Positions 44,610-58,300 of a DNA stretch of 64,000 bases are shown piece by piece. This DNA comes from Baylisascaris procyonis (taxonomy: Eukaryota > Nematoda > Chromadorea > Rhabditida > Ascarididae): NCBI GenBank assembly GCA_037389465.1, contig JAZARR010000082.1, positions 2,778,501-2,842,500 on the forward strand, written 5' to 3'. The first letter of the stretch is position 1. The number at the start of each line of letters is the position of its first letter. The translations under genes and the position numbers were made by a program. The notes under the pieces were generated by a model that was not told the DNA's origin, did not search any database, and worked only from the letters and a program-made list of their open reading frames with translations.

Positions 44610-44664
<55 letters not shown>
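44610..44664. repeat. (TA)n microsatellite
   Basis: About 55 bases of uninterrupted TA. Confidence 0.97.
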
Positions 44665-44666
<2 letters not shown>

Positions 44667-46061
44667 CTTTAGAAGACAAAAATAACAGTGATCATTAGAG
44701 ATTATTGAGTCATATATTCGTGATGCATTTATTCTATGATGATTGTTGAACTATTCACAACTATAAGGAGGAATGAACGCAAGTAAGACGATTTCTTAAC
44801 GTAAACTGCTATGAGGAATGGTTGAGAACACTGCATTAGATCGATTAAAATTCCCAGGGGAAATGAAAAGTATTTGAGAGAAGTAAAGATATTTAAGATA
44901 GCTATTTAAAATTCTCTAATAACTAAGGTCCATCTTCCAATTGATTTCAGCGTCGCCGTTAAACTAATTTTTATCTGCAAGCAGAATTGCCACAGAAGGT
45001 CCCTTTCAAATATGCCCTTTTAGCATCTTACCGTATTCGGAACATTTGCACCTTAAAGATATTCTTTCATAAAATTACCGTACTCTAGATGATAGTGCAA
45101 AGCATTTAGGAACCTATCCAAGTTAAAGAGAACCTGTTTATATTCTTTTAAGGGTGTAAGTAGACTCTCAATTGGTATCGGATGTGCAATAGATGAGTCT
45201 ACATTACATACATATAAAGACATACGTTAGACGCAGCCATCTCACAATGGCACCGCGCAAATGCAAAATTGCAGTAAAGATGGGATACAGTATGCTTGTT
45301 GCTTAGATTTGAATCGAAAAAAACAAACCAATGGAAGATGGTGAATTCCAACCTATTGGCACTAAAGGGATGAAATATAGTTAGAATAAGGGAATCTAAA
45401 AAGTATTATATGACATCATAGGACCAGCTAGCTTATGATGTTCTTACCATTGAATGTTTAAATATCATTTTCTCAGGCTTTTGTTTTTTTTTTTTTTGCT
45501 TGCAATCTCCAAATATCAAACAATTCTAACAATATAAATACTTAAATGCAACAAGTAAAAATTTTCATATGAGATTATTTTGCATAATTTTTTTTCGCTA
45601 GGATCATTATTAGCGATTTCGAAAATTACAAATATTAATGAGGAGAATTTACCGTTAATCTCAACTATAGCACACAACAGCAATTTTTTCTCGAGGAAAA
45701 TATTGAAATTCTGATAGCAAAAAAATGATATTAAGCGGTATTACATTCTTAGGAACCCCTAAAGCAACAGTTCACATTCGATGGATAAAAACGCTGCTTT
45801 TTCATATGTAATTTATTTAGAGCAATAAAACAATAAAAATAATTTCAAAACAAAATATTCCCATATAAGAAATAAATAAAAATAATAAAATTTCTCTTGG
45901 AAGATTTTTTTAAAATCAACAAACTTAATTAGAGAATAATTATAGAATTTAATAGGAAATCACAACAATTAAGAGATGAAATATTTGTAGTGCAATATAT
46001 GGGAGATAGAAGAAATAAGGTTAAAGCATGCGTGCATGCTAATTGTTTCATTCACACTCAC

Positions 46062-46136
46062 ATTTAGCTCTTCATCATACTCATCGATTGATGAACGCCA
46101 TTTGTTACGACCGACGGCTGTCGCACGACAGAAAAC
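46062..46136 (-). CDS. Possible further exon of the channel gene
   Basis: It has acceptor tacttag and donor gtgagt and reads VFCRATAVGRNKWRSSIDEY then DEELN, 25 codons in phase 0. It joins in phase to the exon at 49224-49352 but not to the one at 49081-49142. It looks like cytoplasmic loop or tail. A phase 2 reading would end in a stop. Confidence 0.4.
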
Positions 46137-46439
46137 CTAAGTATTTAACTTGTGTTATCACTGAGGGAATTCTTATTGTTACTGAGGGAGTTTTCTTTTC
46201 AAATATGCGTTTATTAATTTAGTGAGGTTTCTACTACTGTATGTATGAGTTAATACCTTTAAATTACCGCCATTACTATCGTTGAAAGAGATGAGGTAAA
46301 TTTTAGCAAAGGTTTTATTTCAGTGAAATTGAGCATGGAGAACGTGTAAAGAATCTCAAATTCCTTGTTTTGTTTCATAAAAGTGATGAACAGTAGAGTT
46401 CAATGATTAGACGAGGGACAGATTCAAAGACTACATATC

Positions 46440-47300
46440 ATCGTTTCCAGCAGTAACGGCAAAGAAAGGCACAAGTGATGTTGACATGCCCTGAGGCTAG
46501 GAACGATCCTGATCGCTTGAATTATGAGCCTAAGGCTTAAGATGCTGCGAGGCTTTCGGCTTCAGTGAAGGCCCCAGAAGTACGAATGTCCCCACAATCA
46601 AGCCATCCTGAGTTTCGGTGCTCTTAGTGTATTCAGAAAGCCCCGAGGGTAAAGAGAGATGGAAGAGCCCGAAACTGGAACCGAAGAGTTCAGAGTCGGA
46701 GCATTCTGAGCCTCATGCCACAAAAATGGCCTTGGTTTTTCAGTTTTTTCTTCTTAGCACTTATACACGACTACTCGAATCCCTAATCCACAACCAAACG
46801 CTCGTGTAATAGCAGCATGAGGGAGGTACTACTTTTTTGCTCGGAACAGGTGAATTATTTTCAAGCTGGCATCCACATCGATTAATAAGCAATAGTATGG
46901 CTGCTGACTAGTGGCTTCATCAGTTGTCTTCTGGATGTAAGCGGTTATTGAAAGCTGTGTCGTGGACCATATCTGCCACTATCTCAGAGTCCGAATGCCC
47001 TTGAAAACACTATAAAATGTTATCGCATATGGATGGTTACTTACGAGACTTTTGAATTCAAATATGCAGAAAGCTCTGAATTGTTCTTAAGGGCCCTATA
47101 CGAAAGGCTGCGCTGAAAATTGACGCACATCCAGGATATTCGAAAGGCGCTGAAGGTTGGAGCGCTCGGAGAGGGAATGAGGATCGTGGTATCTCGAGGC
47201 AAAATTCTAGTCTGTCCAATCCTTGCTCCGAGTCATTTTTCATGTTGAAAGCAGGAAAAGACACGAAAATATTGCTATCCCATTGAAGCAATTGACTTTT
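46440..47300. other. GC-richer block of unknown origin
   Basis: This stretch is clearly less AT-rich than both sides and has long but mutually inconsistent open frames on both strands (plus SESEHSEPHATKMALVF; minus RSSFPLRALQPSAPF). No splice chain links it to the channel gene. It may be a decayed repeat or inserted fragment. Confidence 0.35.
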
Positions 47301-49080
47301 GAAACATGGCCATTATATAATTAGTCTAATCGAGATACATTTGGATTATACTTGATTACTTGCAACTATAGTTTCAACATTATACAATAGACGTTTAACA
47401 AGAATGCATTACGATTTTAACATAAGTCCATAATATGCTGAGAGCTTTCTAACAATTAGATGACCGAAAATTTCATTGCAAAAGTTTTCTTCCATTCTTT
47501 ATAGCGAAATATTTGGGTAATCTTTTCTCATAATGAAATGAGCTATTTTTTTACGTGATACGTAATTTTTATTGAATGTTTGATAATTCAATAAAGTGAT
47601 ATACAATGTTGAATCTCTATGATATATCGTCTCCACGCATAATATGCAACATGATCAGTGATTAGTAATTCTTTGTCTTCTCGAACGCTTTTGTTCAGTA
47701 TGCAAAAAAAGAATTTTGCCCATTCTTTTAATAAAAAATAGGATGTATTTAAAATCTAAACAACAATTATTATATAATAAAATAAAATTTGTTGATGCGA
47801 TACAATTTGTTTTACGCAAAAAAAAACAAAAATCAAAAATAATTCGATGTGTATAATTCCATTTGAAAAAATACTTAACAGCTATATGAGTGAATGAATA
47901 CAGCAAAAGATTCGTTAGTGATTAGTTCACGCTTCGGCAAAAAGAATATTCCATCGCTACAGAAAGCTTAATTCAATCATGAATAGCATTAATTTACGGT
48001 TGCAAACACTTTTAGCTAGTAAATTGCATGATGTCATACCGCTATTACTTTTCATAAGAATACTTTCATCAATGGAATTTGCATCTTTCCTATTATGGAA
48101 AAAATTTAACCGGAAATAACATAAATCGGTGAAAAATTCATTTTATGTCATCGCACAATAAAAGACAAACTAAAATTTTAGTGAGAAGAAAAAGATTTCG
48201 TAGAAAATTTAATGTTAAAGAAAATATGGAATCTACGCAAATTTTTTTCTTTGTAAAATTTCATATTTTCATTCGTTGTTATGATTGCTTTTTAATGTGT
48301 ATATAAACTTTTTGAGCTGTCTCTTCGTATTGCTGACTTTTAGTATTTCTATTCTGCCATCAGCTGGCAGCACTCTTGTCCTCGATTACTTGCCTAGAAA
48401 TCTAATTTTCTTGACAGCTGATTTATTCACTGTAAATAAGAGCTGAGTAAAGCAACGAACATCTTCCGAGTGTATATTTTGAATTATTAAAGAATATGGC
48501 AAATACTGTTGAGGATAACGTTTAGAGTAGCAAAGATTCGAATAACCGAAGATAATCACTTCGCAACGTAAAATAAGAATCCTCACATAAATAAAGAATA
48601 AGCATAAATCCGTTCGGAAAAAGTTTTATTTCTTTTTTTCTCAGACCTCAATCTCAGAAAAATCTCTATTTTCCATTCATATACATAAAAAAATTCCTAA
48701 AAATATGTATATAATCATCATAGTTGAAGGAATTGATATAATGCAAAAAATAAAGGAACTTCAAATCGGAATTAATAACGAAGACTCTCAGATGGAAATC
48801 TCAGTAGAAAAAACCACATTATATTTATTGATGGACTATAAATGCCTAGAGTTGGACAGAACGAAAACAAAGCCTAACTATAATATAAAACAGTCAAAGT
48901 GCTTTTTTACTAAGTATTTCCCTAATTACGCCTAAATAAAAGGATTGAACTTGCGTGGATGTAGCCGTAAACTTAGCATCCCCACCCTCCTTTCCCCTCC
49001 CCCAACGATTTAGGGAATGAAATAGGAAATGAGAAGAGTGATAGATAGTAAAGTAAAGCTTGACATGCTTGCTCTCTTAC

Positions 49081-49142
49081 CAGCTGCTGAGCGTTGCAAA
49101 ACTCGTCCAGAGGGCATCCAACTTAGCACAATAAAGCTCAAG
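49081..49142 (-). CDS. Possible loop exon of the channel gene
   Basis: It has acceptor tgccag and donor gtaaga and reads LELYCAKLDALWTSFATLSS, phase 0 to 2. It follows the 49224-49352 exon in phase, but the sequence is not conserved channel sequence. The opposite strand also has splice-like borders here, so the call is weak. Confidence 0.33.
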
Positions 49143-49223
49143 CTGGCAGCTGGTACTAATGATATATTTGAAGGATAGTTAAAGGAAGCAATCGATAGAA
49201 AGTTTAGCGTGAAAGAAGCGTAC

Positions 49224-49352
49224 CGCTGTGTTTTGCATGCATCGAGCAAGTCCACTGGTCATCGCATAACTGTTCACATGGCGCATATGTCCATTATCAC
49301 TCGAGAAACGACGTGTGCCTATACCTGTTGAAATTGGCGGGTGTTGTTTTCG
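49224..49352 (-). CDS. Channel exon 11: M3-M4 loop
   Basis: Acceptor attttag, donor gtacgc, 43 codons, phase 0. It reads RKQHPPISTGIGTRRFSSDN, then GHMRHVNSYAMTSGLARC, basic and Ser-rich as cytoplasmic loops are. Confidence 0.72.
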
Positions 49353-52300
49353 CTAAAATAATTCATTCTCGTCAAAAAAAAAAATTTTTTTTCCCCTTCA
49401 TGTGCAAGTTTTCAAAATTTTTCAATTTGTTTTCACTCTGTATATGTAATGAATCATTCATCTCCATAGTCATACACCTCAAGTGTTCCTGTTAGAATTC
49501 TTCAATATCGCCCAAATTTCATAAGGAAAGTAGACTCGACATTATATCTCAAAAGATAAAATTCAGAAAAGAACGAAGAACAAAAATAGAAAATTTTATG
49601 ATATATTCAATAAAATTTCTCCTCGTATAAAACTTAAATTGCAAATGAATCTAATCTCAGAGAAGCCGTTTATCGAAATTAGATATGCAAAAACGAATGC
49701 ATTTATAAATTAGACATTATGAGTTGTTTTTAACACCAACAATAAGTGAGCACTTTTTTAGTCTCTAATATTCTGTTCTATAATCTTCGATTTCTTATTT
49801 CCGAAGAGATTTGAAATATTCACTGCCTTTTTTTTCATTTTTTCCTCTCTCTACTTTGATGTGAGAATTGCATATTGGTGAAAACAAATAGAAAGGATAT
49901 GAGAGTGGAACATTTCAAACAAATAAAATTTCTCATGAACACCTTTGAGACATTAGTTTCATCAATAAATTCTATGAGGCATTGTTCTTAGCCGAGTAAT
50001 GACTGTCAACCTATTCTAATCCATTCATTATGCAGTAAGTAAATTGGTTAAGTAAAACTGCAAGTCAACCAGTGCTACAACAATGTTTCGATTTTCAAGG
50101 ATAACAGTGAACTATTTTCCTTTAGACAAATAGATCAAATATTTCAGAGAGGATAAAAGGATAAAAGATTTAAACAAGATTTGTGATTATTTTACTGCAA
50201 CAATTGAAAGTGATTATAGAGAAGTAAAAAAATGCCCACCTAATGCCTTTACTTGCTACTCGATTTAGCCACCATAACGTATATCTTTACTTATATTACC
50301 TTTCCGATACATCTTATTTATGCAAATATCTGCTTAATTATAAAACATGACAAAAGGAAACTGCAAACCTTTGAAGACAATTTAAGCATCATTGATGTTC
50401 ATAAACTGGATGCTTATTTACGTATTTAGATATATAAGTATCAAAGAAATTACAAAAGCATAGATTTGCATACAAACAAAAATTTTCTAAATGCAAAAAA
50501 AATAGTCGAATAATACGAAACGTATAACTTTACAAAGTGATATTACAATAAGCATTCAAGAAATGAGTATTTTAACAATGAAAATATCATAGGAAATCAA
50601 GAGATAGTTAATAAGCTCAGAAAAGATAAGCAGAAAGAAAAAAATGGAAACAGTTAACGTAATTTATAGGTACGAGTGAGATAATTCAGATTCATTTTCT
50701 CAAAAAATATATGAGCTAAGCAACAAAATTTTTTCCGTATGTTTAAAGATAAGGAATTCCAAAAACATAACAGTTTAAATAACAATTTAAATAATCAACG
50801 ACGAAATAAATTTGCGTAAACTTTCGAAATTTTCATTCAAATTATTCAATAATTCATTTCATTGATATTATTTAATCGCTTCTTTTCATTAAAATATTAA
50901 TGGTAAAAAAAGTATTAAAAAAATATAAAACGATAAAATCTTACCGTCAATGGAACTGAATCGAGGAGTGTCTCCTCTCCTTTGCCCAAACGTACGTCTT
51001 CTTTACTCTATACAGACAAATTCTATCAAAGATGTTTAGTGAGTTTAAAAGAAATGAAAATATTGATGCTTGATTTACATAATAATTATGACCTATGAAT
51101 CGTTTCAAAAATAAATATTAACCCTTAACTTACATAATAATAATGAGATACGAATAATCTCAAAAATATTTTGCCTTCATGTTGAGTATACAATCATTTG
51201 TTTTTATTTACTTATTTATTTTTTCATTTTCTCATCTATTCATTTATTTATTCATTTACTTCAATCAACGGAACATTCGTTTTGAATAAATATCTCTTCA
51301 TATCGCTTCTACCTACTTTAACCCAAGACCCTACTAATCCACTTGGCTCGTGGTCTTTAGGCCGGCCCCTACTTCTTGCATTTCGTTCACGTGAAGGTTA
51401 CTATTTAATTCTATTTATACAACTGCTGTAAATATATCAAAATAGTTTTTGATGTATATTTTGATATAAGAAGAAAAAGGAAACAAAATACAAATATAAG
51501 CAGAAGAAAATAGGGAAGCTGAGCGGTATGATTTCAACGTAAACGGTTATAATACCCAATGCTACGGATGAATCATTGAGAGGTATGCAAGGAAGAACCT
51601 TTCACTGTTTTTGTACCACTACGACAATCATATGGAACAGTGTGCCAAATTAGTTCTATCGATTTCAACTCTGCTTATCTTTTTTCATAATCCCTTCCCT
51701 TCCCCTTTCCTTCCTGCAATTTTCTTTCAATAATAACCAAGGGATTGTTACTCTTGTTAGTTCATATCTATATTCCCTCTCCCTTCCCCATGAGAACTGG
51801 CAGATGTTCCATTACTTTGCAGAAGTTAATATTTTAGAGTACCTATTTGCACCCTTTTATTCGGCTCGCTATTCTGTGGTTAGAAATAATGAGAATGAAA
51901 AAGAAAAAAGAAAATTTGAGGAATTTATTCGAGAAAAAGTAATAAATTGAAAAAATTGAAATAAACTAAATAAAATATTTGCATATTTCTAAAAAATTTC
52001 ATTGACAAAGCAAATTACGGTAATATTACATCATTGTATACATATGGTATATATAGATATCTATGTCTTATACGGTAATTTCAATTCGAGAATCATCAAT
52101 GTAAGCGTTACGAGATTTGATAGATATAATGTATAGATTAAGTGATGAATCTTTTTTGCAACTTTTTCGTCGATTTATCAATTTCAAGATGAGTTGAAGA
52201 CGCGAAAAATTCCTCATAAATTTTTATCTTTTTCAAAGTACGGGAAAAAAACGAATGTTCCGCAAAAGATTTATGGAAAGAGATGAGACGAAACGAAGCA

Positions 52301-55300
52301 TAACATCGCTATTTTAAATATTTGATTATTTGTCATTAATTTATGAATATTAAGATTGATGGGATATAAAAAATTACATATCACTCTAGCTTCTAAGTTG
52401 TGCTTCTCCATTTTTTTAGGCGCTATAATGAGTTATAAACTGTTAAATGTGCTCATAGAAATCGATGAATGTGTAAAAAAGAATACCGCACTCTTATGAA
52501 AACTTATATTTTGTTTGTTATAATTTAAATTGTTGCATTTATAATCTATATTTGTAAACATTTGTAATTTTATTTTTTATTTTTTTCTTAGTAACTTCTA
52601 ATATTTTTGCAACTTTGCAATTTGCAAATATTTATAAAAAATTTGTAATATAAAAGATCGAAGCGCAAAAAAAAAATTGCAAAAAAAATGTTGCAATCAT
52701 AGTAGATATATGTTTTATTAATTTTACTTTTCAAAGAATAACGAATTACAAATTTCTTGCTAGGCATCGATTTAGGTGTAACATTCAAAAATTACACTAA
52801 ATGCTTTCATTTATGAATCAAATAAATTTACGTTTCGTTGTATTTATTGCACTGCAATATTCTATGTAAAATTATTCATCCGCACAAATAGAAGCATTTC
52901 CTATAATGCATCCAAAGAAGTACGTCAATTCATTATGAGAAAAGAGGAAGAGGATAAAGTTCAAACCTGATCCATATTATTCGTATAGGAATCAGAAGTA
53001 CGAAAAGTTCGTCGATGAATACAATCATAGTCCCGTTTTGTTATGTAGTAACTCACAAAAGAATACTCAAGTAGAACGAGAAAGATCAATGCCTGAAAAC
53101 AAAAAAATCTCAAAATTGAACAATAAATGAAATTTCAATTGAATGATTGAAAATTTTTCTAAGAGATTTTTCTAATTCTCATTATTTTTACACGCTCGAT
53201 ACAATCGTTACCGAAATGAAATATGTAAAAATTGAATGAATTATATAAAATGGGTTTTCTATTACTTAATTGTGTATCAATTTTTGAATTAATTGAATAA
53301 CAAACAGAAATTAGATGAGAAAAATAAAAAAAAATTTTGAAAATAAATTACTGACTAATCGGAAAATATATAATGATTGTTGAGATCTAATTTTAGTCCG
53401 CTCAAGATGATGTTTTTTTTTTGCAAAATATTAAGCAATTATTGTATATTCTTCGTTGAATATTTTAATTATTCAATGATTAGTTTGATGATTTGCATTC
53501 ATCTCTTTGAGGGTGATTCGATTCCCTTTGCATATATGTTTGAATAAAAAAGAAAAAAAAATTCAAGAAATCTGCTTAGCATAAGCTAATAAGAGCGCTG
53601 CCAATTATGAGATTCCATTAGTTCATAGAAAGTTTTCCCACTATCAACCTCCCATTTATTACAATTTACTTATATTAAATCTACATCATTTCTTGCTCGA
53701 TTCCTTCAGAATTTTTCATCAATATCTGATAATGATCAACCTATATATTTCTAAAAATATTCAACAATAATAAACGATTACCGAAGAAAATGTATACAGC
53801 GAAGTAAAAAAGTTAATTTCCATATGCAGTATTTATAAATATTTTCAATAATGACAAAAATATGCCAAGGATTTTAGATGCAACAGAAATTACAGTTTAC
53901 TACGACAATAATGACGCTAAGGTTCAAAGGTAGGAGGAGACGAAGTCTCTCGAACATTCGCTTGAGCTTTTTCCTTAAGTGTTTAAGTCATATAATTTGA
54001 TTTCCTTAAATCTCAGTGGCGAAGAAGTTTATTGTCGTCTATAGGAAACACTTGTCCTTGAATAGATTTTCTCTTCTTTCACAAAGAAAGAAGGATATTG
54101 TTTTAAGGTCTTACCAACTAAAACTTCTCCATTTCTGCAACCCCCCCCCCCCCCCATTAACACCTCGCTGTCTAACTGGGTGGATTGCTCCTTCACACTG
54201 AAAAATACTATGGTGTTTAGGGAGTGATATGTAGCAAAAGGAATGACTTATTTGTTCATTTGTGAATGCAACACTTGAAACGCTGACCTGAGAGAATGTT
54301 AGCCAAATATCGAGTGCTTTAATATAGCTAACCTGAAATTTGACGTTCATTGTGTACTCTATAAGGTACGCAACTTGAATTTTTGAAAAGAATAAGTAAG
54401 ATATAGCAAAGGATGTGTAGAACAACACAATTGCCAACAAAAAAAAAAAAAAAAAACTCGTCACAAATAATATTCATTAGATAGACATTACTAAAGTATG
54501 TCAGGCTTTCAAACATTTCACAATGAGAATGGATTTTTCTAAGACAGATTTCTCCTAAATGACATAATTTCTTCTCCTTTAGTATATTTCTTTACTGCAT
54601 TAAATGAATAGATTTGAATAAGAAATTGCTGCTATACTACGCATCACTATTAAGAATCATCTAATTTCACCAATGTGATTATCTAACATAGTGTGATAAA
54701 TTTCGACATAATAACGAAAAATCGACCTGAACATATTTAATAAAATTACCCTATGAGACATTTTCCTATAGTGTTTCTCCATTTATATTATTGTGAGATA
54801 ATTTTCAATTGAACTACTGAAAAGAAAATATTATTATAAAAAAAAAACGAATAGATTGAATAGTAAATTTACTTGTGGAAGATCTTGTCTTGCTCCATTG
54901 CTCATTGTTGTTAATGTTAATAGTGAAGTAATTGTTAACGATATTCTCGCTGGTGAAGCACGTGGATCAAGCCAAAAACTCATCCATGATATTGATACAA
55001 GCATTCCAGTTGGAATATACGTTTGTATAATATGGAACAAAACCAAACGTTTCATTACGATCAATGCTCGAATACAAGACCAATTACCTGAATAATATTT
55101 ATGATATTCTTATTTACAAATATTCAAATGATTTCAGGTGACTTGAGGTGATTTAATAATGTATGGATGAGTGTCCATAATATAGTATTTTGTGCATTCA
55201 AAGAAATACCGTATTTACTCGAACATAAGTCCTATGGATTAATAGTCCTTTAGAACAGAGGATCTCAAGTTGAATATGCATTAAGTGTTCGAGAATAACG

Positions 55301-58300
55301 AAAAATAAAAACTTCAACAATAAAAGATGCTATAAATTTGCATATTTAGTCATGATGCGGAGGATTTATGAGCACAGTTTAGCGCACAATCGAGTTAGTT
55401 GCTAGTAACCGCTATTTAGTGAGAAGTGAATGAAATCTTAGCAATTTTTATGCATTTTTTGAAGAGTTTTTATGTAAAAAAACTTCCCAATAATATAGCT
55501 AAACCTATATATCTATCAATTCGATAGTCTCAACTTGTAAACTGCTGCATTGACGATCGATTTCATGAAAAAAATGAACCTTTGATGATGATCCATCAAC
55601 CGATAAAGGTATAGACGGGAATCGTTTTGATATTTTTTGAGTGACGGTAAAAGCGTTCCTTGCTATGGAATATATCATAAGATGTGCATATTCTACCAGT
55701 CTCTCCTCAGTATGCTGAATGAACTACGTACGCATCAAGCAGATATTATTTTATTTAAACTCGAGGAAAAAACAACTCAATGCTAATAAATATATTGCTA
55801 ATATAATATGCTAATATATTTTAACTCATGTAAATATATTGAAAATTAAAAGATAGTGAGAATAAATTTTAAATACAAACAAACCTGAACCACGAAACAT
55901 TGGATATGGTCCACTACATTTTTCGAACCTTGTATTCGTTATTACCATATCGTTCAATTTGATCTCACTATTACTTCCAATTGGAAAATATGGTGGATCA
56001 TCGTGCCATGTTAAATTCAGTATATTTTCCACGTATGCATCTATAACAAAATTTCAAAGGAATTGATACAATAACTGATATATTAACATATATTAATATA
56101 TATTAATATAACACTGATAAGAAACTGATACGATAATTCAGCTAGAAAAGTAGAAATTTCATATGATAAGAGTATCAATCTATAGAATAATTAATCCGGT
56201 CGATCATGATATCGTGTTTGGAGGAAATCATTGCTAAGCAAAAGCAAGTTCTTGCTATGCAGCAGCAATATTTTAACAGGAAGCTAGAATTGTGGAATAA
56301 ATGAAAAAACGATTAGAAAATTTTTTAGAAGAAAAAAAAGCTGTAATTCATTGGTAACTTTCTTTCATAAATCAAAAGCATAGCTGAAATCATTTTAGAT
56401 GTTAATCAGATATTAATACGCAACTGAGCGAGTATGTTGTAAGAAAAGTAGGATTAATTTACATATTTCTTGCCTTTTGAATTAAAAAAAAACTTGAAAT
56501 GTTCAAATATTGATGTGTTGCAATTTTTAAACTTACTCAAATCTTTGCTTTATAATTTCCGCTCATAGATCAATGAGAAAAAAAAATCAAAAAAAGCCAA
56601 AATAGTCGGAAATAACATACAGCTTTGAATTACAAGTGGACATTCCTGCTTGTCCAATGGAAACCGTTGAAGATCCATCATACACGATAACGTTACATCT
56701 ATCCTATAATATTTTCAATGCTTAGATATTTCTATAACAAAGAGATTGCATTTTTTAAAATAAGGCACATATACTGGTGTATAATGTTACATTTAATCTT
56801 CTGTTTTTTCTCAAACATTCATTCTATATTGAAATGATAAGAAAAGATTTCAATTCGGTTTGGCAACAATAAATTATTTGCATCATTTCTTCCAAAGAAT
56901 ACCAAATATTTTTCCAACTGCAAAACGGAAATTGCATAGAAAATAATTTTCATCATTTTTCAATTAAAGTTTTCAAAGAGTTATCACAAAACAAAAAAAA
57001 ATATTTACTATTAACCTCATTGATTTGAAGATAAGTCCATCAGGATAGACGATAACCATAAAATTTGGTGTAGTAACCTCTTGGAGGTAGGCGAATTTCG
57101 AATTGACAAAATATAAATCCGGATGCCATAATCGATCAGCAATAAATTTATGTGCGACAAGAATTGGATGTGTGCAATTATGCGCTAAACGACGATCGTA
57201 CCATCCAAGCGCCAAATACATATCAACTTCGAAATCCTTTAAAAATTAATTATTATTCAAAGATGAGCATTTTATTTTTCAATTAATCTATTATTTATAA
57301 TCTTTTATGCAATTGTATGTATAATTGTGAATAAAGACTAAATTTCTTCTCAGGGTATTTTTTTTCCATTTGATCAAATAAAAATCATTGAACAAAATTC
57401 TAATCAAATCACTGAAAATTACAGCTTTCATATTTCATAGATCTTTTATCGTTGATTATACATCTCTTAGAATATTTATTTTTAATTATTATTCGTTGCA
57501 AAAAAAAAAATATAACTTACCATCGTCTGAGCTTTAAAAGAAGACATCGATTCAATATATACAGCTACAGAGACGTTCGTGCTTTTACCTATAAAAATAT
57601 CATAAGAAAGAGTACGCATATGTGAGTTAATGGTAATAGCAATACGAACACGATAACGTATCCTACAATGTCTCATTTCTTTGGGATTCACTAGGTTACA
57701 AAATAATATATGCGTCACCTTAAAGGTGGATTAAATTTTTTTCAGAGCATGTTTTTTTGGTTTTTCCAGACTTTTAAAGATTTTTTGCATATTATTTTAG
57801 ATTTGCAAGTTTTAGATTTACAGTATGCTTGAGATTTAGATTTTTAGAGCATTTTTTGAGGAAAATTTCTATGCGTGACAGGCACAACTACGTTTTGTAA
57901 GGATCTTTTGATCATGCTGTCGATGTAGACAGCATTTCTCGTTAACTAAAAAATTTATTTCCTCTTTAAAAATAATTTATTATATTTATTTACTCAAAAA
58001 ATTGAATAATTTAGGGATGAAATTAGAAGAACTTTTTCGATAAAGGACTGATAGAAAATGAATTTCACTATTGTTCGTATATGGGATTCATCAAGTTAAA
58101 AAAAAGGATTTATCTATAAAATATCACCCAATGATAATTCCTTCAGTTGATCCCGTTTATTCATTAGTGATGAGCACTAATATCAAATATAAAAAGAAAG
58201 GAATGCGACTCACCTTGAGTTTGTCCAGGAGCCATAAACATATTATACCCGTTTTTAACGACTCCATTACCAATTATTCGTAATAAACGATCAGCCGATT

